A stretch of DNA of 41,036 bases, taken from Bacteroidales bacterium UBA6401 (GTDB lineage Bacteria > Bacteroidota > Bacteroidia > Bacteroidales > UBA932). Positions 24,280-32,201 of the stretch are shown here, one piece after another; the first letter of the stretch is position 1, and each line of letters starts with the position of its first letter. The stretch covers positions 1-41,036 of the forward strand of contig DJPX01000024.1 in NCBI GenBank assembly GCA_002438635.1, read 5' to 3'. The translations under genes and the position numbers were made by a program. Under the pieces are notes generated by a model, which made no database searches, had not been told where the DNA came from, and saw nothing but the letters and a program-made list of their open reading frames with translations.

Positions 24280-25996
24280 TTTCTATCAGTTCATTAAAAT
24301 CCAAGGAGATTCCTTCAGGAACGGTAAGACCTATTCCACTTATTGATATGTAGTTATCTTTATTCAAATTAGCTCCGTTCGATCCCATCTGAACACTGAA
24401 TCTTAGATGACTCAGCTTCTGGAGCGGAGCGTCTGTGGCAGTTTTTAGGGAAAGAGTAAAATTATGCTTGCTATTAGCCTGTGCCAATACACTTTCAACT
24501 GGTTTTTCTGTAGGTATAAGGGTGTAAGTGTCACCTTGTGGGTCATAACTTAATAATTCTAATTTTACCGCAACTTCAAAAGGAAGGGTATTTTCTACGT
24601 TTCCATATAATTGAACTGAAGTTCTTTTAAGTACTTCCTTCAATATATCAGCATTCTTCTCAATATTTAGAGTATCCGAATATGTTATAGATGAGTTATC
24701 GCCAAGTTTTAATGGAAGTTCGAGGTTTACCTCAGTTTTCAAATCGTATGTGGCATCCGTTTCGAAGTGTGCTATCCTGTCCGGGTCTGTGTTGAGAGAT
24801 AGTCTGACATCAATAGTATCTGTCTGCGAAGAGATAAGTGGGTTAAGATCCACTTCGAAACTATTCTTTTCCGTTATAACCTCGCTAAACTTTTCCGAAT
24901 AAGGAATAGTGATAGGGAAAGTATACATTCCTTTATTGAAATCCAGACTTGCATCGGCAGGGATTGCCATGTTCGAGGAAATCGAGAGGTTAAGGTCAGC
25001 CTTAGGAAGGTCAAGGGTACAATCTTTAAGTTCTTTCGTAAGTGCGAAGAAAGGAATCCTTAAAAGGCTATCCATACAATAGTTTAGATATGTGTCTAAC
25101 TCTTTGATGCTAATCGCTTTGTTAGGGCCGGTTAGGGTGATGGTGGCACTTCCTGAAATTTTATTATTCAGGTCATCAACCGATAGGATTACATTGTCAG
25201 CAGTTATTTTACCAGAAAGTTGAACCTGTAGTTCTATACTTTTTCCGTCTTTTCGCATTTGTGCAAGATCGTATGAAGATAGATCGAACCCTTCGATGTT
25301 AAATGTCTTATTGAAATGCCCCTGTTTGTCTAATTCGCCCTCGATGTCAAGCACGGATGGGCTTACGCAATCAGGTAATTGAACCTGTATGGATATGCGA
25401 TATGTACTATTATTAATATTCGGAAGGTTGCTGAATTTTAAATCAAGTATGGCTTTTGTTTCATTTAAGGTTATGGAGCCTATCCTTTCTACCATCTCAG
25501 GAATATCCGAGGCGCTTAAAAGAGTGAAATTTAGTTGATTATCCACATTTATTACGGCCCTGTCTATGCCATAAGCTGTCGTGCTAGCCCCAGAAATAGT
25601 AACATCTTGCTTAATATCATAGGAAAGGTCGTACGTGTGTGTAACTTCATCAAACTTTATTAAATTCTTTATGTTTAGCTCGCTTATTGCCTTATTAAGA
25701 TCGTATTCTTCGTTATATTCGAGATAATAATTTCCATCAGGTGATACTTTCAGGTAATCTCCAAATGCAGTAGTGTCAAGCCCTGATAGATTAAATAAGG
25801 AATCTGCTGTGATTTTAGCTGTTTCTTCTATAAGAGGAATAGAAAGGCCATTTTCAAATAGGGTGAGGTTCGTGTCCACATTTTCTATCTTTTCAGATGA
25901 ATACCGTTCATCTACTTGACAGGAATGAATTAAAAATAATGCTACTGCGCCTATCAGCGGAGTAATGCGTGTGTTATAAATGATTCTTTTAACCAT
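24269..25996 (-). CDS. Large lipoprotein of unknown function, partner of the DUF5723 barrel
   Basis: A 575-aa protein with a lipoprotein signal (LIGAVALFLIHSC, lipidated Cys26). The mature part is made of repeated beta-sandwich-like stretches with frequent I-x-V and D-x-N-P patterns (FEVDLNPLISSQTDTIDVRL, YKVSL-like ends) and no known catalytic motif. It begins the minus-strand pair with the DUF5723 barrel gene, overlapping by 11 bp. I infer that it lies in the outer membrane or on the surface and may work with the barrel. The gene has a TATATTTG box upstream. I do not recognise the family. Confidence 0.75.
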   Translation of the reverse strand: MVKRIIYNTRITPLIGAVALFLIHSCQVDERYSSEKIENVDTNLTLFENGLSIPLIEETAKITADSLFNLSGLDTTAFGDYLKVSPDGNYYLEYNEEYDLNKAISELNIKNLIKFDEVTHTYDLSYDIKQDVTISGASTTAYGIDRAVINVDNQLNFTLLSASDIPEMVERIGSITLNETKAILDLKFSNLPNINNSTYRISIQVQLPDCVSPSVLDIEGELDKQGHFNKTFNIEGFDLSSYDLAQMRKDGKSIELQVQLSGKITADNVILSVDDLNNKISGSATITLTGPNKAISIKELDTYLNYCMDSLLRIPFFALTKELKDCTLDLPKADLNLSISSNMAIPADASLDFNKGMYTFPITIPYSEKFSEVITEKNSFEVDLNPLISSQTDTIDVRLSLNTDPDRIAHFETDATYDLKTEVNLELPLKLGDNSSITYSDTLNIEKNADILKEVLKRTSVQLYGNVENTLPFEVAVKLELLSYDPQGDTYTLIPTEKPVESVLAQANSKHNFTLSLKTATDAPLQKLSHLRFSVQMGSNGANLNKDNYISISGIGLTVPEGISLDFNELIENED

Positions 25997-26041
25997 AATT
26001 ATTAAAAGTATTGTGATTATTATGAATAGTTAATCCATTGA

Positions 26042-26049
26042 CAAATATA
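26042..26049 (-). promoter_or_regulatory. -7 box of the lipoprotein/DUF5723 operon
   Basis: On the minus strand 26049-26042 reads TATATTTG, about 46 bp before the start of the lipoprotein gene. A CAA (TTG on the minus strand) lies 17 bp further, slightly closer than the usual 19-21 bp. Confidence 0.55.
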
Positions 26050-26218
26050 AGCATTTTTTAATAACACAAAAAAGATAGGGTGTCTTGGCTTCATTTTTCA
26101 TATAACTGCGAGTTTCTGTAGTTATACTATGTGGGGCAGTGTCGTTACATGTATAAGTTAACATAATATAAATTGTATAACAAAAGTGCTAGTCATTTAT
26201 AAGTTGTGAAAATTGAAG

Positions 26219-26249
26219 TTGATTACATTAAATTACGTGTGTATATTTG
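26219..26249 (+). promoter_or_regulatory. mscS promoter (-33 TTG, -7 TATATTTG)
   Basis: TTG at 26219-26221, a 20-bp spacer and TATATTTG at 26242-26249 match the Bacteroidota consensus closely. The promoter lies inside the longest possible frame (GTG at 26206), so the true start must be downstream, at ATG 26278. Confidence 0.7.
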
Positions 26250-26277
26250 CAGTCGAATAAAAATTAATGGTTATAGA

Positions 26278-27192
26278 ATGATTTTTTTACAGCAAATGCC
26301 TGTAGTCGATGAAGATCGCATAATACAGACTACGGATTCTCTTAAAAATGCCACAGAACAGTTTATGACTGTACTTAAAGATGATCCACAAACAGCTTTC
26401 AATCAGTTGGTTCACATAGCTATTGACTTTGGTCTGAAGGTCCTTGCCGCCATAGTTGTATATATCATTGGAATATGGCTTATAAGGCGTGTCAAGAAAT
26501 CGATGAATCGCAGGTTCGAGCGTAAACACACGGACAAAACCATAGCCAGTTTTACAAATTCACTAATATCAGTAGTCTTAACCACCCTTGTTATTATCTT
26601 ATGTATTAGCACATTGGGTGTAAACACAACTTCGCTCGCAGCTCTTCTTGCAGCTGGCGGTATGGCTATAGGTATGGCTCTAAGCGGGACATTGCAGAAT
26701 TTCGCAGGAGGAATTATGTTGTTGGTTTTCAAACCTTTCAAGGTCGGCGATTATATAGCGGCCCAGGGATTTGAAGGTACTGTAAGTGAGGTTAACATGG
26801 TCTCTACTAAGCTTCTTACTAACGATAATCGGGTTATTATAATCCCTAATGGCGCACTTTCTTCTGGGAATATTGAAAACCAATATGTGAAGGACAGCCG
26901 GCGCATAGATTATCTTGTTCCGATGGACCACGGCACAGATGCCGATGCTTTTATCAATGATATAAAATCACTTATATCTAAGGAGGCAAGAGTATTCGAT
27001 TCATTCGTGGCTTTAAATAATATTGACACCAACTGTGTGGAATTTGTCGTGAAACTATGGGTCAAATCAGCAGATTATTGGCCGGTATTTCATGATTTTT
27101 ACAAATCTCTATATGTTGATTTGACATCGAAAAACTATGTATTTGCAGCCAATAGGCTGAATATTAATGAAATTAGTAGTACTAAAGAGTAA
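26278..27192 (+). CDS. mscS: MscS-type mechanosensitive ion channel
   Basis: A 304-aa small-conductance mechanosensitive channel that opens on osmotic downshock. Three hydrophobic helices are visible (LKVLAAIVVYIIGIWLI; SVVLTTLVIILCISTLGV; the pore helix AALLAAGGMAIGMALSGT then LQNFAGGIMLLVFKPF), followed by the MscS beta domain (GDYIAAQGFEGTVSEVNMVS and IIIPNGALSSGNIENQ). The Ala/Gly-rich pore helix is the strongest mark. I use ATG 26278 rather than GTG 26206 because the promoter lies between them. rlmD follows after 5 bp. Confidence 0.93.
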   Translation: MIFLQQMPVVDEDRIIQTTDSLKNATEQFMTVLKDDPQTAFNQLVHIAIDFGLKVLAAIVVYIIGIWLIRRVKKSMNRRFERKHTDKTIASFTNSLISVVLTTLVIILCISTLGVNTTSLAALLAAGGMAIGMALSGTLQNFAGGIMLLVFKPFKVGDYIAAQGFEGTVSEVNMVSTKLLTNDNRVIIIPNGALSSGNIENQYVKDSRRIDYLVPMDHGTDADAFINDIKSLISKEARVFDSFVALNNIDTNCVEFVVKLWVKSADYWPVFHDFYKSLYVDLTSKNYVFAANRLNINEISSTKE

Positions 27193-27197
27193 GACGT

Positions 27198-28625
27198 ATG
27201 GGTATGAAAGATAGAGTTGTACTTCATAATATTTTGATAGAAGGAGTGGCAGCTGAAGGCAAGGCTATAGCACATGCTAAACTTCCAACGGAAAGCGAGG
27301 ATGCCACTGCTCGTGTCTTGTTTGTGGAATATGCGGTACCAGGGGATGTCATAGATGTATTGGTGACAAAGCGTAAAAAGAACTATATGGAAGGCAGAAT
27401 AGAGCGGATAGTCTCCCCTTCCGTGCATAGACTTAATCCATTCTGTGAGCATTTCGGAATTTGTGGTGGTTGCAAATGGCAGCATCTTCCTTATGAAATG
27501 CAGTTAGATGCTAAGACCCAGCAAGTTTATGATCAGTTAGTACGCATTGGCCATCTTGAAGTGCCTGAGATTAAGCCAACTATAGGTTCCTCACGCACAA
27601 GAGAGTACAGGAATAAATTAGAGTTTAGCGCTTCCGATCGTCGGTGGATTCTTCCAGGAGAAGAGCCGGAGCATCTTAGCGAAAAAGAAAGAGTAGGACT
27701 AGGATTTCATGTGGGAAGATTTTTCGATAAAGTCCTGGATATTAATCACTGCTATCTTCAAAGGGAGCCTTCGAATGCCATCAGGCTCTTCATAAAAGAA
27801 TATGCCACAGCACATAACATTCCTTTTTACAATTTAAGGGAGAATGAGGGTGTTTTGAGAAACATCTTTATCCGTACCACAGAGGATGGTCAAGTTATGC
27901 TTATCGTCTGTTTCGCCCGTGATTTCCCACAGAGAGTGGATATGTTGGAAAGTGTCAGCGCTAAATTCAAAGAGATCACATCCTTATATTATGTAATTAA
28001 CAGTAAGCTAAATGACTCTATAGCAGATCAGAAATGTATTCTTTTTAAAGGCGACGATTCCATATACGAGAGCATGGAAAACCTACGATTTAAAATAGGT
28101 CCCAAATCTTTCTATCAGACTAACGCACCTCAAGCTTATAACCTTTATAAAGTAGCACGGGATTTCGCATCTCTAACTGGAGAAGAGGTGGTTTATGACC
28201 TTTACACGGGTACAGGAACTATAGCACAATTCGTCGCAGAAAAAGCAAAGAAAGTTATTGGAATAGAGTATGTTCCGGAGGCTATTGAAGATGCTAAACT
28301 GAATGCACGCTCCAATGGTCTGTTTAACTGCGAATTTTTTGCCGGGGACATGAAAGATATGCTTACAACGTCATTCATTGATGAACATGGTAGGCCAGAT
28401 GTAATTATATTAGATCCTCCTCGCGCAGGTATACATCCAGATGTGGCAAAGGTGATTATGGAAACGGCTCCTGAACGGATAGTTTATGTAAGTTGTAATC
28501 CAGCCTCCCAGGCACGGGATTTGCAGATTTTAAGCGCTTTGTATAAGATCACTGATGTTCAGCCTGTGGATATGTTTCCACACACGCATCATGTTGAGAA
28601 TGTATGTAAATTAGTTAGAAAATGA
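27198..28625 (+). CDS. rlmD: 23S rRNA (uracil-C5)-methyltransferase, RlmD/TrmA family
   Basis: A 475-aa SAM-dependent enzyme that methylates C5 of uracil in RNA (U1939 of 23S rRNA in the E. coli family member). An N-terminal TRAM domain leads to the iron-sulfur cluster site with Cys83, Cys89, Cys92 (CEHFGICGGCKWQ) and Cys185. The SAM-binding part has YDLYTGTGTIAQF, the substrate motif DPPRAGIHP, and the catalytic Cys in YVSCNPASQARDL. The stop codon overlaps the next gene's start by 4 bp (ATGA). TrmA or RumB activity cannot be excluded without phylogeny. Confidence 0.93.
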   Translation: MGMKDRVVLHNILIEGVAAEGKAIAHAKLPTESEDATARVLFVEYAVPGDVIDVLVTKRKKNYMEGRIERIVSPSVHRLNPFCEHFGICGGCKWQHLPYEMQLDAKTQQVYDQLVRIGHLEVPEIKPTIGSSRTREYRNKLEFSASDRRWILPGEEPEHLSEKERVGLGFHVGRFFDKVLDINHCYLQREPSNAIRLFIKEYATAHNIPFYNLRENEGVLRNIFIRTTEDGQVMLIVCFARDFPQRVDMLESVSAKFKEITSLYYVINSKLNDSIADQKCILFKGDDSIYESMENLRFKIGPKSFYQTNAPQAYNLYKVARDFASLTGEEVVYDLYTGTGTIAQFVAEKAKKVIGIEYVPEAIEDAKLNARSNGLFNCEFFAGDMKDMLTTSFIDEHGRPDVIILDPPRAGIHPDVAKVIMETAPERIVYVSCNPASQARDLQILSALYKITDVQPVDMFPHTHHVENVCKLVRK

Positions 28626-29557
28626 TCATTTCTGTATTATTACTTTTAGTTGGCTTAGGCCTTGTTGTCTATGGGTCAGATCTTCTTGTGGATGGAGCTT
28701 CAAGTGTTGCAAAAAAATTAGGGGTTAGCGATTTTGTTATAGGCATTATCATTGTGGGGTTCGGTACTTCTCTACCTGAGTTGGTAGTCAGCATAACCGG
28801 AGCGCTCGAAGGGTCGTCTGCAGTAGCTTTGGGTAATGTGTTCGGGTCGAATATTTTCAATGTGATGTTCATTTTAGGCCTGACTACTTTGCTGAGTCCT
28901 ATCGGAATTACCGCTCAAAATAAGAAGATAGATATTCCTATTTTACTATGTATCAGTTTATTTTTCTGTCTTATAGTTTTAAAGGGAAGCATAAATAGGG
29001 TGGATGCCGTTATATTTATTTTAATATTTGTCGCTTACTCTGTTTTCAATTTCAAACTCAGCAAGAGCCAAATGCAAAGTGAGTCAAGCGATGAAAAAGT
29101 ATATAACACCTTTCTTTCCATCTTGATGATAATAGGCGGTCTAGCAGGCCTGATAATAGGTGGCAAATTATTCGTAAACAATGCAGTAGATATAGCTCAT
29201 GAATTAGGAGCCAGTGAGAAATTCATAGCTGTGACTATACTTGCTATAGGAACTTCCCTACCAGAACTAATGACCTGTGTTGTGGCCTCTGCAAAGAAAA
29301 AATCGCAATTGGCCTTAGGCAATATAATAGGTAGCAACATCTTCAATATTTTGCTCATACTTGGTATAGCGGGGCTTATTCATCCGCTAGAAACTTCTTC
29401 TGTTACTTATGTGGATATGGGTGTGGTTACGACAAGCTCGTTATTGCTATTTTTGTTTGCAAATTTCTCAAAAAAAGAGCAATTGTCGAAGCCATTCGGA
29501 TTTACAATGCTTGCTATGGAGTTAGCGTATATGATTTATCTCTTTGTAAAACTTTAG
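28622..29557 (+). CDS. Calcium/sodium antiporter (CaxA/YrbG family)
   Basis: A 311-aa inner-membrane cation/Ca2+ exchanger. The two inverted alpha repeats are clear: GFGTSLPELVVSITGA near residue 50 and AIGTSLPELMTCVVAS near residue 205, each followed by GN(V/I)xGSN(I)FN. About ten hydrophobic helices are present and the cytoplasmic loop between halves (SKSQMQSESSDEKVYN) is short, as in the prokaryotic group. It overlaps rlmD by 4 bp and converges with the next gene. Confidence 0.92.
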   Translation: MIISVLLLLVGLGLVVYGSDLLVDGASSVAKKLGVSDFVIGIIIVGFGTSLPELVVSITGALEGSSAVALGNVFGSNIFNVMFILGLTTLLSPIGITAQNKKIDIPILLCISLFFCLIVLKGSINRVDAVIFILIFVAYSVFNFKLSKSQMQSESSDEKVYNTFLSILMIIGGLAGLIIGGKLFVNNAVDIAHELGASEKFIAVTILAIGTSLPELMTCVVASAKKKSQLALGNIIGSNIFNILLILGIAGLIHPLETSSVTYVDMGVVTTSSLLLFLFANFSKKEQLSKPFGFTMLAMELAYMIYLFVKL

Positions 29558-30153
29558 AAGTTAATTCTAAAGCCTGTACCGATAAATATATATCCTACAT
29601 TAGAATATAGAACTTGAGGGCGTGATATTACGCCCTCATATTTGTCTATAGGGAGAGGATGGAGGAACATCCCCTCTAATTTTATTAGAAACTCTAGATT
29701 GAGTGTTTTATACAAATACTCTCTATATCCCAGTTCTATGTTCGATAATACTATGTCGTCATTTAAATGCCAATCCTTCAGTGCAGTTCCGGCACCCATC
29801 CCTAGAAAAATGCCATTTTCGCTATATTCTTTAAAATAAAATCTGGTTTGTAGATATAGTGGAACAATATTATAATTTTCATCGACACCCCTATAACCGG
29901 ACACTAAGTGTAAAGACCAATGCTTTGATACATTAAGTCCTGCATCAAGAGAAAGGTATGCACATTCGTAAAAATTAAATCCTTTCCTCGAATCCGACAC
30001 TCTATAACCGATCTGATTTGTCCTATACGAAAAATCCATACTTTTATATACCTGTGGACTGAACCCCCAACTAAGGCCAAGCGCAAATGGGGATTTTGCA
30101 TTTATAATCAACGATAAAAACAAAAATGTTATGCAGGTAAAAGTTCGTTTCAT
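29554..30153 (-). CDS. Small predicted outer-membrane beta-barrel protein
   Basis: A 199-aa protein with an N-terminal signal peptide (TCITFLFLSLIINAKS) and alternating amphipathic strands (SLDAGLNVSKHWSLHLVSGY, LYLQTRFYFKEY, GIFLGMGAGTAL), ending in an aromatic strand GYIFIGTGFRINF typical of barrel proteins. No family recognised. Its first base is the last base of the upstream gene's TGA stop (TGATG), so the two are translationally coupled. It ends inside the convergent cax gene by 4 bp. Confidence 0.72.
   Translation of the reverse strand: MKRTFTCITFLFLSLIINAKSPFALGLSWGFSPQVYKSMDFSYRTNQIGYRVSDSRKGFNFYECAYLSLDAGLNVSKHWSLHLVSGYRGVDENYNIVPLYLQTRFYFKEYSENGIFLGMGAGTALKDWHLNDDIVLSNIELGYREYLYKTLNLEFLIKLEGMFLHPLPIDKYEGVISRPQVLYSNVGYIFIGTGFRINF
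29615..29638. other. Strong hairpin inside the 3' part of the barrel gene
   Basis: TGAGGGCGT and ACGCCCTCA (29615-29623 and 29630-29638) form a 9-bp GC-rich perfect stem with a 6-base loop. It lies about 60 bp past the end of the cax gene, within the convergent coding region. It could end plus-strand transcripts, though no long T-run follows. Confidence 0.5.
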
Positions 30154-30752
30154 CAGAATCTATATATTATACACACTTGCGGAATCAGGGCATAAATGAG
30201 GCCATTGGCATACCACGAAAGCCCTAATCGAGCGTTTTGCTCTTCCATTCGACGAAGGTGAATTGCCCATTGAGCTGTAAAATCAAGTCCCATTTCGAAG
30301 TTCGTTCCAGCGAATGCCATAATGCAGCCTGCCGAAGTGGTAAGTCCAAGTAAAGCCCCAGGATTAAATTTCATATTAGAATAATCTCTAACATAACCAC
30401 ACACTCCCCCGGCTCCTATATAAATCAGGTAGTCAATTGATTCATTAAGTGTAACGCGGTGTAATATGGTATTGCGTGAAAACATGAACTTTACACCTGG
30501 CTGTCGAGCCTTATGGTTGAATATACCATAACAGTCTGCACTTAAAGAATATGTATTAAAGGTATTTTCTTTTTTTGAGGAGTTTGTAAGTACTACTATA
30601 CTTTGTTCCTTTATGGAATTCATTACGCCTAGCCTCAGTACTTTTATTCCACCCTCCTGTGCTGAAGATAACGCATTTGGAACTAGAAGTGAGGCTATGC
30701 ACAATAGGAACACCCTTACAGTATTATTCTTGCTAATGAGTTTTGAGCCCAT
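30153..30752 (-). CDS. Exported protein of unknown function, likely barrel (pair with next gene)
   Basis: A 199-aa protein with a signal peptide (VRVFLLCIASLLVPNALSSA). The rest is beta-rich with alternating polar and hydrophobic residues (YSLSADCYGIFNHKA, FEMGLDFTAQWAIHL), and ends in QVCIIYRF, like the last strand of an outer-membrane barrel. It is the same length as the downstream gene but not clearly similar to it; possible distant duplication. It overlaps that gene by one base. Family unknown. Confidence 0.7.
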   Translation of the reverse strand: MGSKLISKNNTVRVFLLCIASLLVPNALSSAQEGGIKVLRLGVMNSIKEQSIVVLTNSSKKENTFNTYSLSADCYGIFNHKARQPGVKFMFSRNTILHRVTLNESIDYLIYIGAGGVCGYVRDYSNMKFNPGALLGLTTSAGCIMAFAGTNFEMGLDFTAQWAIHLRRMEEQNARLGLSWYANGLIYALIPQVCIIYRF

Positions 30753-30836
30753 CTTTTGGTCTATTTTAGTACGTATCTCAAACGAGGTCCCCTTAAAGGA
30801 AAACCGGCCTTGTTTAAGGTTTCACTAATTTAGACA

Positions 30837-30844
30837 TAAATTTG
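30837..30844 (+). promoter_or_regulatory. rarA promoter -7 box
   Basis: TAAATTTG fits TAnnTTTG, 37 bp before the rarA start. A TTG at 30810-30812 lies 24 bp upstream, a little farther than the usual 19-21 bp. Confidence 0.5.
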
Positions 30845-30881
30845 TAATTTGCGAAGAGAATAGGTAAATTCGAAAATAATT

Positions 30882-32186
30882 ATGGCAAATATAAATAAAA
30901 TTTTAGCTCCGCTACCGGAACGTATGCGGCCATCTTCTATGGAACAGTATGTTGGTCAACGGCATCTTGTCGGAGAGGGTGGTGTGCTAAAAAATATGAT
31001 AAATAGTGGAAATATTACCTCCTTTATTCTCTGGGGGCCACCGGGAGTGGGAAAGACGACTTTGGCAAGGATAATTGCGGACACGATGAAAAGAGATTTC
31101 TTCACTCTGTCAGCAGTTAGTGCTGGTGTTAAGGATGTTAGAGATGTAATCGAGCGTGCTCAGAGTAATTCTGTCTTTTCCTCAGGAGGAGCTCCTATAC
31201 TATTCATCGACGAGATACATCGATTTAATAAAGCCCAACAGGATGCGCTTCTCGCCGCTGTTGAACAAGGTATTTTCGTACTTATCGGCGCCACCACCGA
31301 GAACCCTTCCTTTGAAGTTATAACTCCCCTTCTTTCACGGTGCCAAGTTTTTGTCCTAAAGCCATTGGAGGCAGAAGATTTGATGACATTACTTAATCGT
31401 GCGTTAAAGGAAGATGTGTTGCTTAAAGAAAAGGATATCGAAGTAAAACAAAGCGATGCTTTATTTAGATATAGCGGAGGCGATGGAAGAAAACTGCTCA
31501 ATATTCTTGAGATAGTCGTGGATTCGTTATCGCATAACAACTCTAAAATAATAATCGATGACAAGACTGTCAGTGAATGTCTGCAGCAGAATATCGCCAT
31601 TTATGATAAGGGTGGGGAGATGCACTACGACATCATATCTGCTTTTATAAAAAGTATAAGGGGATCGGATCCTAATGCTGCCGTATATTATCTGGCCCGT
31701 ATGCTGGATGGAGGCGAAGATCCGCTTTTCATTGCCAGGCGCCTGTGCATCAGTGCAGCCGAGGATATAGGATTGGCCAATCCTAACGCCCTTCTTATAG
31801 CGGATGCTTGCTTTAGAATTTGCCATAACATCGGTATGCCGGAAGCTCGTATCCCCTTGTCAGAATGCACAATATACTTGGCATCTTCGCCTAAGAGCAA
31901 CTCGGCATATATGGCAATAGGTGCTGCCCTTAACGAGGTGTCAAAGAACAATACGGCAGCTGTCCCTCTTTATCTTAGGAATGCTCCTACCTCCCTTATG
32001 AAGAACCTGGGCTATGGACAGAATTACTTATATGCACACGATTTTCCGGGACATTTTGTGGACCAGGAATTTATGCCATCGGGCTTGGAGGGAAAGGTGT
32101 TTTACGAACCTGTAGAAAACAGACACGAAAATAACTTAAAAGCATATTTGCAGGCTTGTTGGCCTAAATATTACCCAAAAAAGTGA
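30882..32186 (+). CDS. rarA: Replication-associated recombination protein A (AAA+ ATPase)
   Basis: A 434-aa RarA/MgsA protein that acts at stalled replication forks. The AAA+ core has Walker A GPPGVGKTT (residues 52-60), Walker B ILFIDEIHRFNKAQQDALL, sensor 1 GATTENPSF and the arginine-finger segment LLSRCQVF. The C-terminal MgsA_C domain has IRGSDPNAAVYYLARMLDGG and SSPKSNSAYMAIGAAL, both typical. Length is normal. It stands alone between divergent and convergent neighbours. Confidence 0.96.
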   Translation: MANINKILAPLPERMRPSSMEQYVGQRHLVGEGGVLKNMINSGNITSFILWGPPGVGKTTLARIIADTMKRDFFTLSAVSAGVKDVRDVIERAQSNSVFSSGGAPILFIDEIHRFNKAQQDALLAAVEQGIFVLIGATTENPSFEVITPLLSRCQVFVLKPLEAEDLMTLLNRALKEDVLLKEKDIEVKQSDALFRYSGGDGRKLLNILEIVVDSLSHNNSKIIIDDKTVSECLQQNIAIYDKGGEMHYDIISAFIKSIRGSDPNAAVYYLARMLDGGEDPLFIARRLCISAAEDIGLANPNALLIADACFRICHNIGMPEARIPLSECTIYLASSPKSNSAYMAIGAALNEVSKNNTAAVPLYLRNAPTSLMKNLGYGQNYLYAHDFPGHFVDQEFMPSGLEGKVFYEPVENRHENNLKAYLQACWPKYYPKK

Positions 32187-32201
32187 GAAGTTATTTTAAA
32201 A

